The notes beneath the pieces are model-generated. The model was not told the DNA's origin. It was given only the letters and a program-made list of their open reading frames with translations, and did no database searches. DNA of 20,232 bases from an uncultured Paraburkholderia sp. Lineage in GTDB: Bacteria; Pseudomonadota; Gammaproteobacteria; Burkholderiales; Burkholderiaceae. The stretch is from NCBI GenBank assembly GCA_937917025.1, contig CALFSF010000036.1, forward strand, positions 1 through 20,232, written 5' to 3'. The translations under genes and the position numbers were made by a program. Shown in pieces: positions 14,342-20,232 of this stretch; position 1 is the stretch's first letter; each line of letters opens with the position of its first letter.

Positions 14342-15781
14342 ATGGAAGAAGCGAAGCACTTCATCGGCAGCGAATGGAGCAGTTCCACGGGCGGCGACAC
14401 GATCGACGTCGTCGATCCATCGGACGGCCAGCCGTTCACGCGCCTCGCGCGCGGCACGGCGGCCGACATCGATCGCGCGGTCACGGCCGCCCGGCGCGCG
14501 TATGAAGGCGCATGGGGCGCGGCGAGCGCGGCCGAGCGTGGCCGCGTGCTATACCGGCTGTCGATGCTCGTCACCGCGTGCCACGAGGAACTGGCGAGAC
14601 TCGAGGCGCGCGACACCGGCAAGCCGCTCCGGCAGGCCCGCGCGGACGCGTCCGCGCTCGCGCGCTACTTCGAGTTCTACGCCGGCGCCGCCGACAAGCT
14701 GCACGGCGAAACGCTGCCCTATCAATCCGGCTATACCGTCTTCACGATCCGCGAGCCGCACGGCGTCACGGGCCATATCGTGCCGTGGAACTATCCGATG
14801 CAGATTTTCGGCCGCAGCGCGGGCGCGGCGCTCGCCGCCGGCAATGCATGCGTCGTGAAACCCGCCGAGGACGCGTGCCTGACGGTATTGCGCGTCGCCG
14901 AACTCGCGGCCGAGGCGGGCCTGCCGGCCGGCGCGCTGAACGTCGTCACGGGCTACGGGCACGAAGCCGGCGCGGCGCTCGCGCGTCACCCCGGCATCAA
15001 TCACATCTCGTTCACGGGTTCACCGGACACCGGCAGGCTCGTCGCGCAGATGGCCGCCGACAACCACGTGCCCGTCACGCTGGAACTCGGCGGCAAGTCG
15101 CCGCAGATCGTGTTCGCCGATGCCGATCTCGAAGCCGCGCTGCCGGTGCTGGTGTCGGCGATCGTCCAGAACGCGGGCCAGACGTGCTCGGCCGGCAGTC
15201 GCGTGCTGATCGCCCGCGAAATCTACGAACCGTTGCTCGACCGGCTCGGCGCGGCGTTTCATGCGCTGCGCGTCGGGCCTTCCGCCGCGGACCTCGATTG
15301 CGGCCCGCTCATCAGCGCGAAGCAGCAGCAACGCGTCTGGGACTTTCTCTCCGATGCGCAGCACGACGGCATCGCCATGGCGGCGCACGGCGAAGTCGTC
15401 GCCGAGGCGCCCGAAACCGGCTTCTACCAGGCGCCCACGCTGCTGCGCGACGTGCCGCCCACGCACCGGCTCGCGCGCGAAGAGGTGTTCGGGCCGGTGC
15501 TCGCGGCCATGCCTTTCAGCGACGAGGACGAAGCGGTGGCGCTCGCCAACGGCACGCCTTACGGGCTCGTCGCGGGCATCTGGACGCGCGACGGCGCACG
15601 TCAGTTGCGTCTTGCGCGGCGCGTGCGCGCGGGGCAGGTGTTCGTCAACAACTACGGCGCGGGCGGCGGCGTCGAACTGCCGTTCGGCGGCATGGGGCAT
15701 TCCGGTCACGGCCGCGAGAAAGGCTTCGAGGCACTCTACGGCTTCACCGTGCTGAAGACGGTGGCGATCCGGCACGGCTAG
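14342..15781 (+). CDS. NAD(P)-dependent aldehyde dehydrogenase
   Basis: The protein has 479 residues from MEEAKHFIGSEW, with CAGGAG at 14331-14336 as ribosome-binding site. The frame is open upstream to 14219, but that extension is arginine-rich and unlike the family. All aldehyde dehydrogenase landmarks are present: Asn150 (VPWNYPMQ), Lys173 (VVKPAE), FTGSPDTGR (224-232), general base Glu248 (LELGGKSP), catalytic Cys282 (GQTCSAGSR), and EEVFGPVLA. It should oxidise an aldehyde to the acid with NAD+ or NADP+. It is followed by a short-chain dehydrogenase and an MFS permease on the same strand, suggesting alcohol to aldehyde to acid conversion of an imported compound; the substrate cannot be told from sequence. 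An in-frame ATG at 14342 was chosen over an out-of-frame ATG at 14338. Confidence 0.94.
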   Translation: MEEAKHFIGSEWSSSTGGDTIDVVDPSDGQPFTRLARGTAADIDRAVTAARRAYEGAWGAASAAERGRVLYRLSMLVTACHEELARLEARDTGKPLRQARADASALARYFEFYAGAADKLHGETLPYQSGYTVFTIREPHGVTGHIVPWNYPMQIFGRSAGAALAAGNACVVKPAEDACLTVLRVAELAAEAGLPAGALNVVTGYGHEAGAALARHPGINHISFTGSPDTGRLVAQMAADNHVPVTLELGGKSPQIVFADADLEAALPVLVSAIVQNAGQTCSAGSRVLIAREIYEPLLDRLGAAFHALRVGPSAADLDCGPLISAKQQQRVWDFLSDAQHDGIAMAAHGEVVAEAPETGFYQAPTLLRDVPPTHRLAREEVFGPVLAAMPFSDEDEAVALANGTPYGLVAGIWTRDGARQLRLARRVRAGQVFVNNYGAGGGVELPFGGMGHSGHGREKGFEALYGFTVLKTVAIRHG

Positions 15782-15835
15782 TTTCGGGTTTGCAGATGTT
15801 GCGTTCCGGCGTCCACGAAAAAACAAGGAGACATC

Positions 15836-16594
15836 ATGCGCTTGACAGGCAAGACGGCCATCGTCACAGGTGGCGGCTCGGGTTTTGGTGAAGGCATCGC
15901 GAAAACGTACGCGCGCGAAGGCGCGAACGTCGTCGTCAACGATCTGAACGGCGCGGCGGCCGAACGCGTCGCGAGCGAGATCGCGCTGGCGGGCGGCAAA
16001 GCGATCGCGGTCGCGGGCGACGTCACGCGCGGCGAGGACTGGACCCGGTTGCGCGAAGCGGCGCTCGAAGACTTCGGCAGCGTGCAGATCGTGGTCAACA
16101 ACGCAGGCACGACCCATCGCAACAAACCGGTGCTCGAGGTCACCGAGGCCGAGTTCGATCGCGTCTACGCGGTCAACGTCAAGAGCCTCTACTGGAGCGT
16201 GCAGGAGTTCGTGCCGTACTTCCGCGCACAGGGCGGCGGCGTGTTCGTCAACATCGCGTCGACGGCGGGCGTGCGGCCGCGGCCCGGGCTCGTCTGGTAC
16301 AACGGCAGCAAGGGCGCCGTGATCATCGCGAGCAAGTCACTCGCGGCCGAACTCGGGCCCGACCGCATCCGCGTGAACTGCGTGAATCCAGTGATCGGCG
16401 AAACCGGCCTGCTCTCCGAATTCATGGGCGTCGAGGATACGCCGGAGAACCGCAAGCGCTTTCTGGCAGGCATCCCGCTCGGCCGCTTCTCGACGCCGCA
16501 GGATATCGCCAATGCATGCCTGTACCTTGCATCGGACGAAGCGGAGTTCATCACCGGCGTGTGTCTCGAAGTAGACGGGGGACGCTGCGTCTAG
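15836..16594 (+). CDS. Short-chain dehydrogenase/reductase (SDR, FabG-like)
   Basis: The protein has 252 residues from ATG 15836 with AAGGAG as ribosome-binding site. It is a classical SDR: cofactor motif TGGGSGFG (11-18), NNAG (88-91), Asn114, and the catalytic set Ser142, Tyr155, Lys159 (YNGSK). Asp36 in VVNDLN follows the second strand and favours NAD(H) over NADP(H). The C-terminal FITGVCLEVDGG is typical. These enzymes oxidise secondary alcohols or reduce ketones; automatic annotation would call it a 3-oxoacyl-ACP reductase, but its place after an aldehyde dehydrogenase and before a permease points to catabolism rather than fatty acid synthesis (inference). It lies 54 bases after the aldehyde dehydrogenase stop, probably in the same operon. 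Confidence 0.93.
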   Translation: MRLTGKTAIVTGGGSGFGEGIAKTYAREGANVVVNDLNGAAAERVASEIALAGGKAIAVAGDVTRGEDWTRLREAALEDFGSVQIVVNNAGTTHRNKPVLEVTEAEFDRVYAVNVKSLYWSVQEFVPYFRAQGGGVFVNIASTAGVRPRPGLVWYNGSKGAVIIASKSLAAELGPDRIRVNCVNPVIGETGLLSEFMGVEDTPENRKRFLAGIPLGRFSTPQDIANACLYLASDEAEFITGVCLEVDGGRCV

Positions 16595-16803
16595 TGTGCC
16601 GAAGCGCATTGCGGTGGCCTGCGTCGCCTCGGGGTGTCTCGTGGCGACTTGCCGCTCAAACCGGAATGCCGATATGCAATACGGTTCGCGCCGCCGGCTC
16701 TCGGTGTTTTCCCCGACCTGGACGGTCCGGATTCCGCCCGAAGCGCGTATAGAATGCGCGAAACGCGGCACTTCTTTCTACGTATAACGAACGAGGAGAC
16801 AAC

Positions 16804-18123
16804 ATGGCCAGTCCCGCGAATCCGCTGCACGCCCCCGGCGCCGGCGCGCCGCCTTCCACCTTCGAGGAGGCGACGTACCGGAAGGTGGCCTGGCGGCTCA
16901 CGCCGCTTTTGATGCTGTGTTACGTGGTGGCCTATCTCGATCGTGTCAACGTGGGCTTCGCGAAGCTGCAGATGACCGCCGACCTCAACCTGAGCGACGC
17001 GGTGTACGGCTTCGGCGCGGGTATTTTCTTCGTCGGCTACTTTCTCTTCGAAGTCCCGAGCAACATCATCCTGCACAAGGTCGGCGCGCGCGTGTGGATC
17101 GCGCGGATCATGGCGTCGTGGGGCATCGTCTCGATGCTGACGATGTTCGTCACCACGCCCACCATGTTCTACGTGATGCGTTTCCTGCTCGGTCTGGCTG
17201 AAGCGGGCTTCTTCCCGGGCATCATCCTGTATCTCACGTACTGGTATCCGGCGCACCGGCGCGGCCGCATGACGACGTGGTTCATGACGGCGATCGCGCT
17301 CTCCGGCGTGATCGGCGGCCCTGTGTCGGGCTATATCCTCAAGAACTTCAACGGCATGAACGGCTGGCAGGGCTGGCAGTGGCTGTTTCTGCTCGAAGGC
17401 ATTCCGTCGCTGCTCGTCGGCGTCTGGGTGTTCCTGAAGCTCGATGACCGCATCAGCAAGGCGAAATGGCTGACGCTGGAAGAACAGCAGCTGCTCGAAC
17501 GCAACGTCGCCGCCGAGGAATCGCTCAAGCACGACATGCCGGTCGGCAAGGTGCTGTCGAGCCCGCGTGTCTGGTTGATGAGCCTGATCTATTTTTCGTT
17601 CGTGATGGGCCTGTACGGCGTGAGCTTCTGGCTGCCGACGATCATCAAGGCAACCGGCGTCACCGACGCCTTGACGATCGGCCTGCTTTCGGCGATTCCG
17701 TTCGCCGCCGCCGTCGTCGCGATGCTGCTGGTCGCGAAGAGCGCCGACCGCATGCGCGAGCGTCGCTGGCACATCGCGGTGCCGGCATTCGTGGGCGCGC
17801 TAGGCCTCGTGCTGTCGGTGGTGTGGGCGCACAACACGCTGCTCGCGATGACCGGCCTCACGCTCGCGACGATGGGCATCATGACGACCCTGCCGCTCTT
17901 CTGGAGCCTGCCGACCGCGTTTCTCGCCGGCACCGGCGCGGCGGCGGGCATCGCGATGATCAATTCGCTCGGCAACCTTGCCGGCTTTCTGAGTCCGTAC
18001 GCGGTAGGCTGGCTCAAACAGGCCACCGCCGCCAACGATTCCGGCATGTACATGCTGGCCGGCTGCATGATTGTCGGTGGCCTGCTCGCGATCAGCGTGC
18101 CGGCGCGACTCGTCAACCGGTAG
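16804..18123 (+). CDS. MFS transporter, anion:cation symporter (ACS) type
   Basis: The protein has 439 residues from ATG 16804 with a GAGGAG ribosome-binding site. It has about twelve predicted transmembrane helices with a central cytoplasmic loop near 210-240. DRVNVGFAKLQM (46-57) and RFLLGLAEAGFFPGI (126-140) with YWYPAHRRGRM are typical of the ACS family (phthalate, tartrate, hexuronate and galactonate permeases). It probably imports an organic or sugar acid with protons across the inner membrane. A 209-base gap separates it from the SDR gene, with TATAGA-like sequence near 16748-16755 that might be a separate promoter; the -35 is weak. Exact substrate unknown; the two dehydrogenases upstream may act on what it imports. 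Confidence 0.92.
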   Translation: MASPANPLHAPGAGAPPSTFEEATYRKVAWRLTPLLMLCYVVAYLDRVNVGFAKLQMTADLNLSDAVYGFGAGIFFVGYFLFEVPSNIILHKVGARVWIARIMASWGIVSMLTMFVTTPTMFYVMRFLLGLAEAGFFPGIILYLTYWYPAHRRGRMTTWFMTAIALSGVIGGPVSGYILKNFNGMNGWQGWQWLFLLEGIPSLLVGVWVFLKLDDRISKAKWLTLEEQQLLERNVAAEESLKHDMPVGKVLSSPRVWLMSLIYFSFVMGLYGVSFWLPTIIKATGVTDALTIGLLSAIPFAAAVVAMLLVAKSADRMRERRWHIAVPAFVGALGLVLSVVWAHNTLLAMTGLTLATMGIMTTLPLFWSLPTAFLAGTGAAAGIAMINSLGNLAGFLSPYAVGWLKQATAANDSGMYMLAGCMIVGGLLAISVPARLVNR

Positions 18124-18143
18124 CGCGCTTTCGGCGCATCGTG

Positions 18144-18180
18144 AAAAAGCCTCCGTGAGCGTTGCTCACGGAGGCTTTTT
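18144..18180. terminator. Bidirectional intrinsic terminator with 17-bp perfect stem
   Basis: Positions 18144-18160 pair perfectly with 18164-18180 around a 3-base loop; the stem ends in five A on the left and five T on the right, so it works for the MFS gene (plus) and hemY (minus). Confidence 0.93.
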
Positions 18181-18202
18181 CCATCGACCTCGCGTTGCGG
18201 CG

Positions 18203-19393
18203 TCAAACCACGTTCATCGCCAGTGCGCTTTCCCGATAGTGTTCGCTTGCCTTGCCTGCGTCGCCAAGCTGCTCGTGCAGTCGCGCGAGCGCGCGATGCG
18301 AGCGGATCTTGAGCGGTTCGTTGTCGGCGAGCTTCAACGCCTGTTCGAGGAACGACTGCGCCTTGCCCCACAACTTCTGATGCAGGCACAGACGTCCGAG
18401 CGCGAACAGCAGATCGGCGTCGTCGGGGCGATCGTTCTGCCAGGCTTCCGCCTTCTGGATCAGCGGCAGCGCGTCTCCGCCCGCGGTTTCCGGATAACGG
18501 CGCAGCAAACGCGCGTCCCAGTTCTGCGCAAGCGCTTCTTCGACGATCTTGCGGGCGTCGCCCGGGCGGTTCAGACCGATCAGCAGCTCGGCGGCCAGAT
18601 CGGCAAGACGCGGCGAATGCCGCTCGGTCGGCGTGAGCGAATGCCACAGTTCGAGCAGGGCGTCCGCGTTATGACGACGGTCGCGCAGCAGGTTTTCCGC
18701 CGCCAGTTGACGCAGGCGCACCGCGACGGCCGGATGGATGGCCTCGCGCTTTTCCAGTGTCTTGACGAGCTTCAGCACCTCGCTCCAGTTCTTCAACTGC
18801 TGCTGCGCGCGCAGCGTGATCTGCTGCGCGTGAATGCGCCGGCCGCCCTGCGTCTGCATCTGTTTCAACGCTTCCAGCGCGCCGTCCGCGTCGCGGCCGT
18901 CCGCGCGCATATCGGCGGTTGCCATCAGGCGTGCGTCCTGCCAGTCGGTTTCGTCGATCTGCGCGAGCCACTCGTCGCGCCGCGCGTATTCGTGCATGCG
19001 ATGCGCCGCGTTCGCCGCGATCAGCCCCGCGGCACCCTTGTTGTCCGGGTTCGCGAGCGCGTCGCGTGCCGCTTTTTCCGCGCGCGAGAAACGGCCGGCG
19101 TACAGGTTGCCGATCGCGTCACGCAGCGCCGCCTGCGCCTTCGCGACGCGCGAACGCGCACGATAGGCCGCGACGCGTTGCGGCATGCGCCACAGGTTGC
19201 GGATCGCGCGCATCAGCGTGTACAGCACGATGAACGTGACCACCAGACCGACCACGAACAGGTTCAATGAAATGTCGATGCGATACGGCGGGTAGACGAG
19301 CAGCACCTGGCCGCTGTCGAACCGGCCGGCCGTCGCCAGCACCACCGCGATCACGAACAGGAAGGCCAGCCAGAGGAGTCCGCGGATAGCCAT
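18203..19393 (-). CDS. hemY: HemY-type inner-membrane TPR protein
   Basis: The protein has 396 residues. Two N-terminal transmembrane helices (about 4-22 and 43-62) flank a short periplasmic stretch with the conserved HemY-type GQVLLVYPPYRIDIS segment. A basic patch (RAIRNLWRMPQRVAAYRARSR) follows, then helical tetratricopeptide-like repeats to the end (for example RFSRAEKAARDAL and LRSHRALARLHEQLGDAGKASEHY-type units). This HemY is the proteobacterial protein of unknown biochemical role encoded with haem genes. It is not the Bacillus protoporphyrinogen oxidase of the same name. It starts 2 bases after the hemX stop, so the two are one transcription unit. An involvement in haem pathway assembly or control is likely from context, not shown. 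Confidence 0.9.
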   Translation of the reverse strand: MAIRGLLWLAFLFVIAVVLATAGRFDSGQVLLVYPPYRIDISLNLFVVGLVVTFIVLYTLMRAIRNLWRMPQRVAAYRARSRVAKAQAALRDAIGNLYAGRFSRAEKAARDALANPDNKGAAGLIAANAAHRMHEYARRDEWLAQIDETDWQDARLMATADMRADGRDADGALEALKQMQTQGGRRIHAQQITLRAQQQLKNWSEVLKLVKTLEKREAIHPAVAVRLRQLAAENLLRDRRHNADALLELWHSLTPTERHSPRLADLAAELLIGLNRPGDARKIVEEALAQNWDARLLRRYPETAGGDALPLIQKAEAWQNDRPDDADLLFALGRLCLHQKLWGKAQSFLEQALKLADNEPLKIRSHRALARLHEQLGDAGKASEHYRESALAMNVV

Positions 19394-19395
19394 GA

Positions 19396-20232
19396 TTAAC
19401 CCCGGCTCCGGTATTGATGGACAGCCTGCAGGCTCGTGTTCAGGTTCGGCAGTTCAACCGCCGCCGAACCGGTGTCCACGTCCTTGACGAGATCGCGCAC
19501 GGTCTGCACCTGCTTCGACGCGCTGTCGAAGTAGCGGCCCAGCGCGACATCGGCGGCGTGCAGGTCGGACTTGAGCGTCGTCTGGTTGCGCGAGAGGAGC
19601 GCAAGCCGCGCCGACAGCAGGCGCAGCTTCAGGTTCTCGCGCACGAAATAGCCTTGATCGGGCGAGACGAGCATCGCGTCGGCGTTGTCGATGCGGCGCA
19701 CCTGGACGAGGCTCGCGAGCTGCTGGCCGAAGCCCGCTGTGAACTCATGCCACAGCACCTTCCAGCGTGGCTCGCCGGTCGCGGCCGACACCTTCGCCGA
19801 GTCGGCGGGCGTGGCCGCATGCGCGGCGGCATGGCCGATCGGCGCCTCGCCGGAAAGCGGCAGCGCGTCGACCTGTTCGATCGCGTTGTCGAGCTTGATC
19901 GCGAGGCCCGTGAGGTCGGTGGATGGCGCCGACTTCAGCTTGTCGATGTCCTGCGCGATCGCCTTGCGCACGACGACAACCTGCGCGCTGTCGGACGCGG
20001 CGAGGCGCGTGTCGGCGCTTTGCAGCGCGAAGAGCGCGAGTTGCGTGTTGCCGGTGAGCTGCAGCTGCTGGCTCGCCGCCGACAGCATCTGGCCGACTTC
20101 GGCGAGCGTCCAGTCGTCGCGGTTGGGCGCGAGATCCGCGTACTGCTGCTGTAGTGCCTGCTGACCGGCCTGCGCGTCGGCGAGCTTGCCTTCGAGTTGC
20201 GAGACCTGCGAGTCGGATTGATGAACCGTGGC
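19396..20232 (-). CDS. hemX: HemX-type protein, C-terminal part (runs off the window; perhaps a HemD-HemX fusion)
   Basis: The frame is open from the window edge to the TAA at 19398-19396, giving 278 residues; the ATG at 20088 is internal. The first part (SQLEGKLADAQAGQQALQQQ) reads as coiled coil. It is followed by DWTLAEVGQMLSAASQQLQLTGNTQLAL, the characteristic HemX segment, and helical repeats such as ALFALQSADTRLA. HemX is often annotated as uroporphyrinogen-III methyltransferase, but it lacks any methyltransferase motif here. It is an inner-membrane protein with its bulk in the periplasm in known examples, encoded between hemD and hemY. In Burkholderia relatives hemD and hemX are often one fused gene; the window cannot show which applies. 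Confidence 0.86.
   Translation of the reverse strand, partial: ATVHQSDSQVSQLEGKLADAQAGQQALQQQYADLAPNRDDWTLAEVGQMLSAASQQLQLTGNTQLALFALQSADTRLAASDSAQVVVVRKAIAQDIDKLKSAPSTDLTGLAIKLDNAIEQVDALPLSGEAPIGHAAAHAATPADSAKVSAATGEPRWKVLWHEFTAGFGQQLASLVQVRRIDNADAMLVSPDQGYFVRENLKLRLLSARLALLSRNQTTLKSDLHAADVALGRYFDSASKQVQTVRDLVKDVDTGSAAVELPNLNTSLQAVHQYRSRG

Noticed and set aside
16591..17772. Minus-strand open frame (393 codons) antisense to the MFS gene
   Set aside because: It has Arg/His-rich shadow composition; the MFS gene on the other strand has family motifs and a good ribosome-binding site.

Overview
The window is high-GC DNA with a gene set and gene order typical of Burkholderiaceae (Burkholderia/Paraburkholderia/Caballeronia group). 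Evidence includes a Gram-negative porin of the Burkholderia type, nadE next to a PII gene, a hemX-hemY pair, and a HisQMP-type amino-acid importer. It looks like ordinary chromosomal sequence: no phage, insertion sequence, CRISPR array, tRNA or rRNA was found. Genus assignment is inference from protein resemblance only.

Layout. 1-727: the C-terminal part of a membrane-anchored diguanylate cyclase (GGEEF plus an RxxD inhibitory site). 843-1109: a small unrecognised protein with a possible Cas2/SinR-like fold. 1263-3297 (minus): an EnvZ/OmpR-like two-component pair with overlapping genes. It is divergent from a Spy/CpxP-like periplasmic protein (3531-4073), and the shared promoter region carries CpxR-box-like direct repeats. 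4228-4926 (minus): a pirin. 4927-5612: a 686-base stretch without a gene, rich in nested inverted repeats. 5613-7816: hisQ-hisM-hisP, with no periplasmic binding protein gene beside them. 7817-8384: a second gene-free stretch (terminator, two DNA dyads) leading into a porin (8385-9482).

9672-11810 (minus): glnB (PII) downstream of glutamine-dependent NAD synthetase nadE, with a strong hairpin between them. 11967-13486: a FemAB/GNAT-like protein coupled by a one-base overlap to a GIY-YIG nuclease-like protein. 13543-14070 (minus): inorganic pyrophosphatase. 14342-18123: an aldehyde dehydrogenase, a short-chain dehydrogenase and an MFS anion-symporter-type permease, probably one catabolic unit of unknown substrate. 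18203-20232 (minus): hemY and the C-terminal part of hemX, which runs off the window.

Several convergent gene pairs share perfect-stem bidirectional terminators (4135-4171, 13485-13523, 18144-18180). The parts that ordinary annotation explains least are the structured leader at 5109-5612, the RR-box cluster at 3354-3418, the small 843-1109 protein, and the dyads upstream of the porin.
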